Shown here piece by piece: positions 1 through 11,379 of a DNA stretch of 64,000 nucleotides. Each line of letters opens with the position of its first letter. The stretch's first letter is position 1. The position numbers and the translations under genes are program-made. The DNA comes from Heterodera schachtii (Eukaryota; Nematoda; Chromadorea; Rhabditida; Heteroderidae): NCBI GenBank assembly GCA_023374025.1, contig SIJG01000022.1:1116001-1180000 (forward strand), written 5' to 3'. The notes under the pieces are model-generated. The model was not told the DNA's origin, searched no databases, and saw only the letters and a list, made by a program, of their open reading frames with translations.

Positions 1-867
1 GTCGACAGCTACTCTATGTATACAACCGCCGACATTTGCACACCAAATCGTTAATGCATCAAGAACTCAGGAAAGTAGAACATATTTTCATTAGGGCTAG
101 GAATTAAGTCACGAAAAATATTCAAAAAGTTATTAAAATCGCCAAAAAATGCAAAAAAAAAGGCAGGAAAAAAATTCAAAGTCATGTAAAAGTTAGCCGA
201 AAGTAAAAAAACAACTTTTTAAAAATTTATAAAAATATATCAGGGATGGGACGTGACCGCGATTCGCGGCAATTTGAATTCGCGATTTGAATTTTCTTTA
301 ACCTCATTCTTTATCCATTTCGGTTGGACAATTGTAAATCAAATATATTTCAACTTTTCAGGGTAAAATTTTTTTTTTTGAAATGTTCACCAAATCATGG
401 TCAGGACTTTTGCTTTTTGACAAGTCAATTCTTAGGGGGTGAATTTAAAAAAAATAGGTCGGTTCTCAAGGGTGCATTTTTATTTTTTTAAATAGTTTAT
501 TTTTTAATTCACAAGCTAAAATAGTGGCAATTGACAAAATCCCAAAATTGTTTTGGATTGGCATTTTGTGTCATTAAAAATCAAACAGTAAAACATAAGT
601 GAAATTGTCAACTGCCAAAATTCGCCTTTTTACGCTTAATCGCCAAAATTTTTTTATTTCTGCTCGGTTTGAGTCTAGGCAAATGTATAGCATTTCCGAA
701 TTTTCCAAAATGCTTCCGACATGTCTACAGCGATTCACAAAAGATGTACAATCAGAGATATTTGGTGGAACAAATTCAGATTAAATGGAAATGGTGAGCA
801 TAAACTAATACAAATAGTGGTCAAAATCAAAGCAGATAAAAAACAAAATAGGCAAAAAATAAAAATG
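1..867. other. AT-rich intergenic DNA, no gene seen
   Basis: I see no exon with family support. A CAGGGATGGGACG motif near 246 followed by self-complementary CGCGATTCGCGG looks like the outer end of a hAT-like element, but no matching second end is visible. Confidence 0.4.
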
Positions 868-1175
868 CTATTCAACGAATAAGCCCCCCGCTGTTAATTC
901 ATACGTTTCTTCGGCTTCGTCCTCTATCACGCTGGCGTTGTAGTTGATCATCTGCTCCCACTGCCCCGCGCACGCATCTGGCTCGCTGGCCTCGGGGTGT
1001 CCCCTCAATCTAAATTCTCCATTTTTACACTTAATTATTTATTTATTTTATTTTATATATTCAATTTATTTGTGAACAATTCCCCGCATACCAAGGTGCG
1101 TCAGTCCAGCGCACGATTTCATTTTCAGCTGGCTCCTCGTGTGTCTGCCATTTGGCAGCGCACACCATCCATCGC
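868..1175 (-). pseudogene. C-terminal exon remnants of the M41-like family
   Basis: On the minus strand an acceptor-like tttag at about 1010 precedes an open stretch that begins LRGHPEASEPD and ends AGGLFVE-stop (TAG at 868-870). It resembles the terminal exon at 7400-7538 (LFGRPERSETN...FVV-stop): same start after the acceptor, same acidic Ser/Glu-rich middle, same length class. Just upstream (about 1080-1175) a WMV..A..THE.P.E.I.RW stretch resembles the exon at 36327-36474. No protease core is present, so this is a fragment. Assignment to the M41-like family rests on the neighbours of the 7.4 kb paralogue. Confidence 0.35.
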
Positions 1176-1177
1176 TT

Positions 1178-1431
1178 CAATTGCACACCCAACTAAATGA
1201 AATGCCAAAAATTATTTGCCATAGAAGTGGAAAGAAAATTCGGCACACATTTTCCTCAAAGTTTGACAATTCTTTGCCACGCGGAGACTGTCTTTTTCCA
1301 GATGATGTCATCACTGAGCCCAACGTTTGCTGCTGTTGCTTTCCACCAATTGCTGCTGCTGCAGAAGAAGAAAGGAGGCGGTGTTTGTCGGCGGAGGTAT
1401 GCTTTTGCTTTTTTTTGATTGGCGGTGCCAT
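1178..1431 (-). pseudogene. F-box-like gene fragment (exon 1 and first codons of exon 2)
   Basis: ATG at 1431-1429 opens the basic first exon MAPPIKKKQKHTSADK... with a polyQ stretch, almost identical to exon 1 of the copy at 42098-43680. A short intron follows and then WVCN, the first residues of the F-box-like exon, after which similarity stops. The promoter-side exon was therefore copied without the body of the gene. Confidence 0.7.
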
Positions 1432-1663
1432 TTAAAACCAATAATAATAATTTAGTCTAAAATAAGGAAATTCTTGAAAAAATTAGCAAAAAAATTAAGC
1501 GTGTATTTTGTTTTTCTTCCTCATTTATACATGTGTATTCATGTGAGTCAAAGTCAGTGAGTGTTATGCATTTTGGCCATTAAAAGTTTAAGGACCCCCA
1601 AAAAAACACAAAAAACTGAACAATATAATGAAAATGAACATTCCAGACATCAGAAGTTTAAAC

Positions 1664-2066
1664 TAGAATTGTACGGGACCGGGACTTGGTACTGAACAAC
1701 ACGGTCTACCTCAGTTGGGCGCGCACGGTTGGGCGCCAGCATATTTTCCCACTATAACTTTCTATAACTTTTTTCTTTGTCATCCAAATCCAATAAACAT
1801 GGTATCATTCGAAAGCTTAATCTGTTTTGAAGCTTTTTCTAAGGTATTGCTTAGCCATTAGACAATTACCAAAAGAGTTATATTATGAAAATTGCAAAAA
1901 GTCGAAATTTTTGAAGTTTTTTCTTAATAAAATTTTTCCAGGCTTGATAATCCATTTGCTTTTGTTAAGGCTAATAGAGCATGTTAAGAGCTTTCGAATG
2001 ATACCAAGATTTTGGATTTGGGTGCCAAAGAAAAAAGCTATCGTTTCCCGGTCCCGTACAACTCTA
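1664..2066. mobile_element. hAT-like non-autonomous element, TSD GTTTAAAC
   Basis: Exact 8-bp direct repeats GTTTAAAC at 1656-1663 and 2067-2074 flank a 403-bp insert. It begins TAGAATTGTACGGGACCGGG and ends with the inverse of TAGAGTTGTACGGGACCGGG. The 8-bp duplication and TAGAG-type ends fit hAT transposons. The interior carries the GGTATCATTCGAAAGC foldback core and one array of ttgggcgc words; no transposase is encoded. Confidence 0.8.
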
Positions 2067-2378
2067 GTTTAAACAGGCGCATGGACGGTTAAAAAACGAA
2101 AAAAAAGCGCAAATAAATCGTTAGCGTAAAAAATAGTTTTTCTATTCGTATGCAAAGTTTGGTGTTGATTTAACGTGTAGGAAAAAAAAGAAAGATAAAC
2201 CATTCAAAGTAAATGTTGTTTTTAAAATGATTAAAATGAAGAGATAGTAAGGCCAAGTGAGAGGGAAAAAGGAAACGATGAATTCTGTATAATTATTGGC
2301 ATTATGTTTTTACGCCAACATTTCTGGCGCTTTTTTAATTTTTTTTACCGTCCATGGACGTCTTTGATTGATTCTAAC

Positions 2379-2499
2379 TAGAGTTTTATACGGGACCGCG
2401 AATTTTGAGATAAACCGGGACTTTTCCCGGTCCCGGTAAAAACCGGGACTTATGTACACAGTTGTACGTTTTTTCAATACCAGGTCCCGTACAACTCTA
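2379..2499. mobile_element. 121-bp hAT-like MITE, TSD ATTCTAAC
   Basis: ATTCTAAC at 2371-2378 and 2500-2507 flanks a 121-bp element. Its ends TAGAGTTTTATACGGGACCG and (inverse) TAGAGTTGTACGGGACC match the family at 1664-2066. A second occupant of the same paralogous site lies at 44483-44623. Confidence 0.8.
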
Positions 2500-2681
2500 A
2501 TTCTAACCAAACATTTATGCGTAAAAATCCCACAAATCCATGTAATTAAATGTATTCAAACAAAGAAGCAACAAATACATAAATATGAGATAATCATCAA
2601 TTATCCGATCAATCCCATTCCCCTAATGATCATCCATAATTTGTCATTTTCCAATAATTCGTTCATTCACTTTTTCTTCCG

Positions 2682-3897
2682 CTACCCGCTGGGCCCGGGT
2701 TTCATATTCAGATGACTTTTTGCATTCTTTTGGCCCGCCTTTGGTGGAGACAATGGTCTAAATTAAGTGCAATTAAAATTTTTTATTATCATACATAGCA
2801 AAAGCTAATGCCATGCCACCACTTACCCAATGCAATTCGTATTCGGGCCATTATAAAATGTGAAGTTGACATTGTTCAAATTTTCGTCCTCCCATTGAAT
2901 TGTCTCCCCAATTTGGCATCGCTTCAACAGCCAATCATCACCAATAAAATAAATGCATCATCTTCATCGTAATCGATCTCCATATTTCCATCATCCTTTT
3001 CTTCTTTCTCCAATGTCAGCTTTTCGTTGGTCCGTTCATTGATCAATTTAAATGGCGCATTTCCCGCTGGTTTGAATAATTCAAGACGAATTATGTGGTG
3101 GTTCTGAACTGTCACCACAACTCAATAGCTTTGGCTTTCCATCTTTTCTCGGCGTGTTCAACCATTTCGACAGCGCTTGGCCAGCAGTTGCATTTGGCCC
3201 ATCATCAGCAATCACATCGGGCAATAAATCAAAACCGATTGAATGAATGTTGTGATCAGTGAGAATTGACGGCGAAGTGTGGCGACGTAAATCTTCAAGA
3301 CCCAGACCATCACAAAAATTCAAATTGCGAATGGTTGGCGCAAAAATGGGCCAAATTTCATCAGCAAAAACAGTACAAATTGGCTGGTCATTCTTGGCAT
3401 TACGGACGTAAGGCAAATGCAAATCCAACTTGATGCCTTGTCAAAAATTTGGTGATTGGCACGGAGAAATGCGATGACGGAATGATCGATGTACCTGAAA
3501 GGAGATGAGAATCATTTATCATTTTTTGAATTTTGTTTGGATTTACTCGATTTGAAGTTTCTTAAAGCGGATTTTGTTGTGCATCGGACGGTCCGGCAAC
3601 GGAAATCCCACAAATTTGCCATCAATCCGAACAGATAATTTTGCTTCAGGTCCATCGCCTTTTTCAATTATGGTCTCTCTCCAAAGCGTTAATTCGCTTT
3701 TGGCGTCGAAATGTTTGTCCACCAACGCATTGAAACGAGGCGAAAGCAATGCCAATTTGAGACCAAGTTGAGGACGGTCAAAAAGAGGGAAAATGTCCAT
3801 CAAAACGTCGTTGCACACCCAACTGAATGAAATGCGGGGAAAATTGGATAAGTTAAGTTAAATTTTGAATTTTTAAATTTCATTACCGTCGATCCAT
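2682..3897 (-). pseudogene. F-box-like family copy A (MNRR-type), broken
   Basis: Proposed exons: 3887-3897 (ATG plus 8 nt, MDRR type), 3547-3822 (F-box-like: CNDVLMDIFPLFDRPQLGL, then a LVDKHFDAKSELTLWR stretch), 3494 to about 3110 (YIDHSVIAFLRAN, REIWP-like, QALSKWLNTPRKDGKPK), fused by a deletion to exon 4 (IIRLELFKPAGNAPFKLINE) ending at 2827, and 2682-2757 (PLSPPKAGQKNAK). Three lesions are seen: a 1-nt loss near 3440, loss of the exon 3 to 4 boundary near 3108, and a frameshift near 2945 before the WLLKRC motif. F-box proteins normally act as SCF ubiquitin-ligase adaptors; this copy is unlikely to work. Homopolymer sequencing error could explain the first lesion only. Confidence 0.75.
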
Positions 3898-4404
3898 TTT
3901 GGCTGCAATTAGCACACTTTTGCGGTTTTCCAATTGAATTAAGTCTTAAAATGCTGAATAAATAGTTTTTTTTTCTAAACAAAACGCAGAATTTTTTATG
4001 TATTCTCGAAAATTAAATAAAAACAAACTGAAAATTGTGATAGAAAAATGGATATATGCAAAAAAAAAATTGGTTAATTAATTGTTCACTTTACTGATCC
4101 CATAAAAAAAGGTCCTTTTCAACGATTCTGATTTGAAAAATTAGCACAAAAATTAAGACATGGATTATGATTGAGGAAAAAACTTGCGGCATTTAGCTGA
4201 GCACGCTTACAATTAATTTGTCATCATAAATTATGATTGCAAAACAACAAATGACATTAACTGTCAATTTTCTCTGCCTTTTATATCAATTTTGCTCATC
4301 GGTACTCAAAATTACGTTAATTTTTATAGTTGCTAAACACTTAGCCAAAATTGTTGCTTAAAATTGGAAAAACGTGTCAATAAATTTGTGAATTGTATTC
4401 CGGA

Positions 4405-4800
4405 CTCGCTCAGTTCGGCCGTCACAGTTCGACCCTCACGGTTCGGCCAATAATCTTGGTATCATTCGAAAGCTCTTAACATGCTCTATTATCCTTACAA
4501 TAAGCAAAAAGATTTTCAAGCCCGGAAAAAATTTATTAAGAAAAAAACTTCAAAAATTTCCACTTTTTCGCAATTTTCATGTATAACTTTTTTGGTAATT
4601 GTCTAATCGCTAAGCAATATCTTAGAAAAAGCTTCTAAACATGATAAGCTTTCGAATAATACCAAACAATGTTGGATTTGGATTACAAAGAAAAAGATAG
4701 AAAGTTATATTGGAAAAACACGCTGGGGCCGAACCGTGCCGGCCGAATCGTGACAGCCGAACCGTGAGGGCCGAACCGTGACGGCCGAATTTATAACTTT
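4405..4800. mobile_element. Foldback element with ggccgaa word arrays
   Basis: An array of cagttcggcc-type words (4408-4450) and its inverse (about 4722-4790, ggccgaaccgtg repeats) enclose the palindromic core with GGTATCATTCGAAAGC and GCTTTCGAATAATACC. It is a structural sibling of the elements at 27121-27598, 52427-52785 and 57888-58273. The right edge is damaged by the insertion at 4805, so no target duplication was recovered. Confidence 0.65.
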
Positions 4801-4804
4801 CTAT

Positions 4805-4985
4805 TAGAGACCGGACGGGATCGGGATCCCGCGGGATTTCTTCGGGATCCCGCGGGATTAAATTCGGGATCCCGACCTCGGGATCCGTCCCGAACGATTT
4901 TTTAAATTCATCGGGATTGATCGGGATCGGGATTTCATCGGGATCCCGACTCGGGATTCCTCCGACCCCAGTTGTCCGGTCTCTA
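4805..4985. mobile_element. 181-bp hAT-like MITE, TSD CTTTCTAT
   Basis: CTTTCTAT at 4797-4804 and 4986-4993 flanks an element with TAGAGACCGGAC at one end and GTCCGGTCTCTA at the other. The interior is made of repeated gggatcccg words. The undisturbed form of the target (ctttctataactttt) occurs near 1759, which supports a real insertion. Confidence 0.85.
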
Positions 4986-5056
4986 CTTTCTATAACTTTT
5001 TTCTTTGTAATCCAAATCCAACATTGTTGGTATCATTCGGAAGCTTATCATGTTTG

Positions 5057-6724
5057 CGGCATTGCTTTCGCCTCGTTTCAATGCTTTGGTGGACAAACAT
5101 TTCGACTGCAAAAGCGAATTGACAATTTGGAGATGGATACGAATTTAAATGGCTCAGGACGACCATGAGCAGGCCAAATTTTCTGTGCGGATCGGTGGCA
5201 AATTTGTGGAATTTCCGTGGCCAGACCATTCGCTGCCCAACAGAATTCGCTTTAACCACATTCGGATTGAGTAATTAAAATTTGATTATAATTAAAAGCA
5301 GCTAATGAAAAAGCATCGTTTTCCGGAGCAGCTCATTTCCAACCACTCATAAAATTTTTCAAAAAAAAAATCAAGAAATTTTTCTTTAATTTCTATAGGT
5401 ACCCACCTTTTTCAGGTACATTAACCAATCAGTGCTCGAATTTCTGCGCTCAAATAAACAAATTTTCAATGATGGACGAGGCACCAATTTGTATTTGAAT
5501 GTGTGCATTTATAAAAAAATCCGCCCGATTTGGGATTTTTTGGTCCGAGAAATTTGGCCAATTTTTGCGCAAAACATTCGCCACTTGGGCTTTTCCGATG
5601 GTGCGCATTTGGACAGATTGCTCGCCGCATTTCGCCGTCAATTTTCACCGATTTCAACATTCATTCAATCAATTCCGGCGATTTGTTGCCCGATGTGATC
5701 GCTGATGATGGGCCAAAAGCAACTGGTGGCCAAGCGTTGTCAAAATGGTTGAACACGCCGAGAACAGATGGAAAGCCAAAGCAACTGAGTTGTCGTGATC
5801 ATTCCGCACCGCCAAATGTCGAATGGATCGACAACTTCAATGAGGTGTGGCCGGCACGCTATATATTTTCTTCATTTTAATTTCATTTTTTTGGCTATTG
5901 TGGAGTTTAGGCCCCACAAAAAAAAATTGAACAATATATACAAGTCGACTTTGTGTTCGAATTCGGGTTCGAGATCCCGAATTGGTCGAAATGGATGTCG
6001 AATTCGTGATCAGCGACCCCGAAAACCCATTGAAAACTTGTTCTCATGATTTTGAAAACAAAAAAATCTTTAAAAAAAGGGGCGGGCGCTACCATCGTAC
6101 TATTACCGAATCCGGCACCCGTTTCGATGCATTTCGAACCCACTACGAAATTCGATCAAAAAGTAAAAATTTAATTTTCAACAAAATTCACATTTATTGC
6201 CCAAACCGATTCAAACAAATAAACGACATGCGAATGAAAAAAAAGTTTTGGTGAAAAATTAATGCTCGACTTTTTGTTCAAATTCGAGAATCAGTGGCTC
6301 GAAATGGGTCGAAAGTTGGTGAATCTAATGCACCCGGTGTGTGTGTGGCCACACATTTTCATAAAATATTAGTCAATTGATTGTTTGTTGCCAATTTGTG
6401 TGTGTGTTTCACATTTCCAGTTTAGCAATTTCGCCGTGCCACCACCAATGCCGTCAGCTACAAAATTTTGGTGAGCAGAATCAATATTTTGTTACGTTAA
6501 GCATATTTTTAAATTAAAATTTGCAATTAAAAAATTTACAATTTTTTAGAATTTTTGTTTTTTCGACTTTTTGTTCAAATTCCGGCATAGGAAATGAGAC
6601 AAATTCAATTAAAAAATTTTTCGAGATAACAAATAGATTTTGACATTTCTTTAGGCCATTGTCGTCCACACCAGCGACGCAAGAAAGCGACAGAAAGAAG
6701 CGGCGTCGAACTGTGCGGAAGTGA
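5057..6724 (+). pseudogene. F-box-like family copy B, 5'-truncated and broken
   Basis: The copy starts inside the F-box exon (ALLSPRFNALVDKHF); everything upstream is repeat DNA. It has an in-frame TAA about 5142 (CGAATTTAA where paralogues read TCA), exon 3 from about 5424 (YINQSVLEFLRSNKQIF...QALSKWLNTPR) with a 1-nt frameshift near 5625, an exon 4 reduced to QFRRATTNAVSYKI (about 6430-6470) by internal deletion, and an intact-looking last exon (about 6655-6724) ending RKKRRRTVRK-stop, a plausible nuclear-localisation signal. Confidence 0.75.
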
Positions 6725-7399
6725 AATTTAATTGAGAAATGATCGGCTTATTAGAGATTAATATTGAATGGACAAATAATTGATCTGCTGATCCATTTTT
6801 GATGCTCTTCTTTTTTTTCTCGTTAATTTTAATGATTCTTGCCGACGAAAATATGCTCCAAAATAGATTAAATTTTGCGATTTTGAGGTTTTTTTAGAAT
6901 TTTAGGTAGTCAAGGCTGGAAAACTTTGGCTCTTTGTCATTAACAGATTTTCATAAAAATTGCAATTTTGGAAAAATAAATTTAGTCTCGAACATTTATT
7001 TTCTTGGACAGAAGAAGCACAAAATGCGAACTTATAGCATGAGGAAATTGAGGGGTGTGTTCAGTATATGTACAATAAGCGCCTTAAAGAGTGCCTGGGG
7101 GTGAAATGACAAATGGCGAATTATTACTGAAAAATCACCCATTTTTCAATCACAGCCCACTTTGTTTAATTAAAACGACATTAGAACATACTCCTGAACT
7201 TTATTCCCAAAACATTTAAAATGACATAAAAAGCCTTATTCCGAGATTGAAATACACAAAAAAATCTCTAAAATTTTCATCAGTTTGACCTCGTTTGTCG
7301 TCAGGTTTCAACCCAAAAAATACGGACCAATACAAAAACGTGTTGGTTAAAACAATTCCCAACAAAACAAAATAAATATTAAAAAATCAAATTCTAATC
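6725..7399. other. Intergenic, no gene recognised
   Basis: AT-rich sequence between an F-box-like pseudogene tail and the last exon of the M41-like cluster. Parts of it (about 6890-7090) recur near 15820-15970 and 51240-51370, i.e. downstream of other F-box-like copies, so the flank was duplicated together with the genes. Confidence 0.5.
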
Positions 7400-8658
7400 T
7401 CAAACAACAAAACCACTGGTGTCGTTCTCGAACTCCTCTTCACTTTCATCACTAGCCACGCTTGCTTCACTCACGCTCAGCAATTCGCCGGCATTGCCAT
7501 TGGCGTTGGTTTCGCTCCTTTCGGGGCGTCCAAAAAGCCTAAATTTTCTTACAGTTTTAAATTTAATTTATATATCAAAATAATTTTCAACATTGCTTTT
7601 GAACGTGTGCACTTCATCCTGCCCCTGTCCCCCCCCCCCCCCACATCCCCCGAAATTTCAAAAAAATGTACCAACCCTAAGAAATGTCAACTTTTTCAAA
7701 ATTATCAGAGACACAGGCTGTTTAATATATTAAAATTTTTCGATTTTTTCCATTCGACCCTTCCGTTTAGGCCGAGAAAAGGACAAAAAAACAATTTTTT
7801 TTTTGAGGCTTAGGTGGTATTTTTTCTCACCATCTACGCTCAAGCTAAAAAAGAATCATTTTTCAGACACTGCAAGACGATGGCTGATTCACGGACAGCA
7901 TGGAAATAATTTTTGCAGGAGGTGCTGCTGCCGCCCGATCCCTATTCCATTCGGATAAAGTGGTGAGCAAGTTGATTTTTTTGAAAAACTTCTGGGCACA
8001 ACAATGTCCGGAGCATCATACTTTGACAGCCATCTAAAAAAAGTCAAAAAATTTGGCATTGCTTTCCACCACACCCAACCGAAAAGTTTTTCAAAAAAAT
8101 CACACCAAAAGAAAATATACTTTAAGCAACTGTTTGTGGTGTGTTCGCTTCAGTGCCTTGTCGATGTAGCTTTTTTGGAGCAGCTCGTAATTTTCCGGCG
8201 TTCGGCGCATTCGTGCTTATCTGGGGCAAAGGGAGGGGAAAAGTAGCAAAAGTTAACAGATTTTCACCCAAAAATGGTGATTTTTTAATTTCTAGAAAAA
8301 TTCATATATTTTTAAGGAAAATTTCAACAAAAAATTCGAAATTTCGGGTGCGCATGCCCGGGCGGGGCCGAGGCCTTCGAGAATTTTTCAAAAAATTTCG
8401 TTTAATTTAGAAAAAAATACTTAGACAGTTTATGGTTTTGGTAAACTCTCAAAAAATTTTTTTTTCCTTTTCATTTACAAAAAGAAACCTTTGTAAATGT
8501 GTCTATGCATTCCATCAGCTTCCACAAGAACCACAAATGTCCGAGCTCGTGGAGCGTGGTGCGTGCCTTCGTTCGCCTCTTTCCATGCTTTCGACAAGCC
8601 TTTTCACGTACCGGCGTCTTCGTTGTTGCGCTTTTTGTTGTTCAGTTAGAGCTGGCAT
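7400..8658 (-). pseudogene. M41 (FtsH-type) metallopeptidase-like gene, degenerate copy 1
   Basis: 5' to 3' on the minus strand: ATG at 8658 (MPALTEQQKAQQRRRRY...), an exon ending at donor aag/gtttc (8489) in which the zinc motif HELGHLW is present but out of frame because a short deletion replaces TGRLTKG; a helical stretch around 8120-8210 (PENYELLQKSYIDKALKR); a short WLSKYDAPDIVVP piece near 7990-8030; and the acidic last exon 7400-7538 (ERSETNANGNAGELLSVSEA, ending GFVV-stop). FtsH/YME1 peptidases cleave membrane and misfolded proteins and normally carry an AAA+ ATPase in front of the M41 domain; none is seen here. Exon linkage in the middle is tentative. Confidence 0.5.
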
Positions 8659-9056
8659 GGTTAGTGATAATTTGTTAAAAAACAACAAAATGGTGCCGAT
8701 CTGAATTTGCAAGCCAATATGGCAAGACGATTAAGCAACAACACAAAAATAAATGCTTAAAGATGCAAAAAAACACTAAAAGTTAACAGATTTTCACCAA
8801 AAATGGTGATTTTTCTATTTCGAAAAAATTATGCATTTTTAAGGAAAATTTCAGCAAAAAAATTCTAAATTTCAGGTGCGATTGAGTCTTGGGGACGGCG
8901 CTAAACTGACCGCCTACCCCTGCTGGTTCTCTGCGATTAGCCATACGACCCTCCCCCCTACCCTCTTTTTAAATTTAAATTTTTCAAGGAGACCCGGTTA
9001 CCGGCGGAACTATTATTTTGTTTTCTCATTGTTTTCAGTGGTAAACCTTCTTCGCC

Positions 9057-9237
9057 AATCGCTCCCAGTCCTCCCTGTCCGTGCCATCGCCGACGCATTT
9101 CGAGAAAAAACCTCCTCCGCTGCTTTGCCAACGATGCACATTAGGAGTTTGGCCTTCAGATGACTGCGTGTGTAGCTGGCCGCTTCGGTGTATTGCACCA
9201 ATCCTTCATTTCCATTAGCGTCTTTTACAATGGTGAT
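9057..9237 (-). pseudogene. M41-like peptidase second exon, isolated copy
   Basis: An acceptor (aaacag at about 9240) is followed by ITIVKDANGNEG, then YTEAASYTRSHLKAKLLM and GKAAEE, and a donor aag/gtttac at 9057. The pattern matches the FtsH segment running from the strand after HExGH (K[VI]TI-) to the GGRAAEE helix. Between GKAAEEVF and the downstream GTDREDWERLAKK the reading frame changes at a T run. Confidence 0.5.
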
Positions 9238-9493
9238 CTGTTTAATCGTAATAATTAACCTTCAAAAAATGTAGCATTTTCTAATTGCGTGGAAGAAACT
9301 ACTTTTTTTGAAACCCCAATTTATGGCGCCAATGGCATGCCCGTGCGGGGCCGAAGCCTTTGAGAATTTTTCAAAAAATCGCGATTTTTATGCCCCCATT
9401 TTGTAATTTTCTTTCCAAAAATTTTCACTGTTTATGGTTTTGGTAAACTTAGAAAAAGAAAAGATTTTTCCCTCCTCTATTTCATTGATAAAC

Positions 9494-10082
9494 CTTCTCG
9501 GCTATTCGCTTCCAGTCATCCCTGTCAGAGCCATCGCCGACGCATTTCGAAAAAAAGTAATTCCGCCGCTTTGCCGCCTATGCACATCCGGAGTTTTGCC
9601 TTCAGTTGTCTGCGTGTGTAGCTGGGCGTTTCGGAATAGTGCACCGCGCCCTCATTTGCCTCGGCGTCTTTTACAATGGTAATCTGTTTAATTATAATAA
9701 TTAATCTTCAAAAAATAAATCCACTTTTTTTGAAACGCCAATTTTATGGCGCCAATGGCATGCCCGGGCGGGGCCGAGGCCTTCGAGAATTTTTCAAATA
9801 ATCGAGTTTAATTTTGAAAAAAAATTTCAGACAGTTTATAGTTTTGGTAAACTCTCAAAAAAACATTTCTTTTCCTTCCCATTAAAAAAAAGAAACCTTG
9901 ATAAACGTGTCTATGCACTCGATCAGTTTCCACAGGAACCACAAATGTCCGAGCTCGTGCAGCGTGGTGCGGCCTTTGGTGAGTCTTCCCGTTCGTTCGC
10001 CTCTTTCCATGCTTTCGACAAGCCTTTTCTCGTAACGGCGTCTTCGTCGTTGCGCTTTCTGGCGTTCAGTTAGAGCTGGCAT
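9494..10082 (-). pseudogene. M41 (FtsH-type) metallopeptidase-like gene, best-preserved core
   Basis: Exon a, 9897-10082, is a clean 62-codon exon: a basic start (MPALTERQKAQRRRRRYEKR), then GRTTLHELGHLWFLWKLIEC and IDTFIK up to a donor aag/gtttct. The motif H-E-x-G-H is the zinc-binding pentad of M41 peptidases (HEAGH in FtsH). Exon b, 9494-9683, starts ITIVKDAEANEG and holds YTRRQLKAKLRMCIGGKAAE, close in pattern to FtsH [YT]-[KR]-x-[QE]-L-x-x-[KR]-[LI] ... GGRAAEE. It then needs a frame change at CTTTTTTTC to continue as GSDRDDWKRIAEK, where M41 enzymes have their third metal ligand region. There is no AAA+ module upstream. Confidence 0.55.
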
Positions 10083-10128
10083 GGTTAGTGATAATCTGTT
10101 AAAAACCAAACAAAATTGTGCCGATCTG

Positions 10129-10451
10129 AACAATCGCTCCCAGTCCTCCCTGTCCGTGCCTTCGTTGACACATTTCGAGAAAAAACCTCCTCCGCTGCTT
10201 TGCCAACGATGCACATTAGGAGTTTGGCCTTCAGATGCCTGCGTGTGTAGCTGGCCGCTTCGGTGTATTGCACCGAGCCCTCGTTTCCATCAGCGTCTTT
10301 GACTTAACCCTCAAAGATGTAGCACTTTCTAATTGTGTGGAACAAAACCCACTTCACCATCAGCTTTGCTTTGAGCTGCCTCCGAGTGTAGGCGTGTGCT
10401 TGGTGTACTCGATATAGCTCCGTTGCCTTCCGCATCCCGTACGTTTGCAAT
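10129..10451 (-). pseudogene. Two further M41-like exon-b fragments
   Basis: From 10451 (after acceptor caacag) a frameshifted copy begins IANVRDAEGNGA and contains YTRRQLKAKL in another frame. At about 10300 to 10129 a second copy (VKDADGNEGSVQYTEAASY...GKAAEE, then KCVNEGTDREDWERLF) lacks its 5' acceptor and is fused directly to the DNA upstream of exon a at 10082. Nearly identical tails recur at 19.0, 21.3 and 24.5 kb. Confidence 0.5.
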
Positions 10452-11379
10452 CTGTTGATTCCATAATAACCATCACAAACTATCTAATGTTTTATAATTT
10501 TACAAAAAATCAATTTTTTGAAAATCCAAGCCATCAAAAAAATCATAATCAACCTTCTCAAACATTCTTCGAACTATTCAGTAGCCCTTATTATGTGCTC
10601 CCTATAATTTTGCAATTCCCAAAAAAATTTCATTAGATTTCAGAAGTTGTAATCCAACAAATTTTTGAATCACGCTTAACATTTTTTTTCTCTCTTCATT
10701 TTAACACAAAACAAAATATTTAGGACTACCGAATGATACCAAGAATGTCTGATAGGGTAACTCTGAAAGGTGAATGTTATTTTTGTTGTACCCCTTAAAA
10801 TTTAATTATTTTTTTTCTACAGACGGGGTCTGACTGGCATGATAAGTTAAATCACATTTTTCAGCGCAATGAGGCTTGACTCATTTTTTCCGGTGGACTA
10901 TTTTTTTCGTTACACGGGTCTGACTTTGTCTTTTCAATGGACTAGGCCCGATTCTTTATTTTTTTCGCTACATTGGTAATCTGTTTGTTTTAGAAGTTGA
11001 ATAAGACCCTTTTAAATGGCAAATTTGCCAAAGTTTCAGTGTCAAACCCAATTTTTATGCTTGCTTCGTAGTTTTTCAAAAAATCAGAATCAACCTTCTC
11101 AAACATTCTTCGAACTATTCAGTAGCACTTAATATGTTCTCTATTGTTCTGCAAAATTCCCAAAAAAAATTTCATTAAATTACAAAAGTTGTAACCCAAC
11201 AAATTTTGGGATTTTTTCCCTTTTTTCATTATCAGAAATTACTAATTTTACTGGTACCGGTCGAAAATGTCGCTTTACCCGTGTCGGTTTTTGCATTGTT
11301 CGGTACCGTTAATGTAAAAATTTCCGGTACCGCGACATTCCACGTTAAACCCAAAATCAAAAAATTAAATCTACCTATA
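10452..11379. repeat. Noncoding part of the composite 2.3-kb unit
   Basis: No exon recognised. The stretch is nearly identical to 19270-20040 and 21600-22340. It contains a short direct repeat (atcaaccttctcaaacattc...) at about 10548 and 11092, which matters for the shorter third unit near 24.8 kb. Confidence 0.7.

Noticed and set aside
8489..10082. Functional FtsH/YME1 protease gene
   Set aside because: There is no AAA+ module, frameshifts occur in all tail exons and exon order is scrambled; only fragments are supported.
9882..10214. Continuous 110-aa minus frame (MHRWQSSGGG...)
   Set aside because: It runs from a frameshifted M41-like tail across a fusion point into exon a; only the part from the MPALTER start matches a bounded exon.
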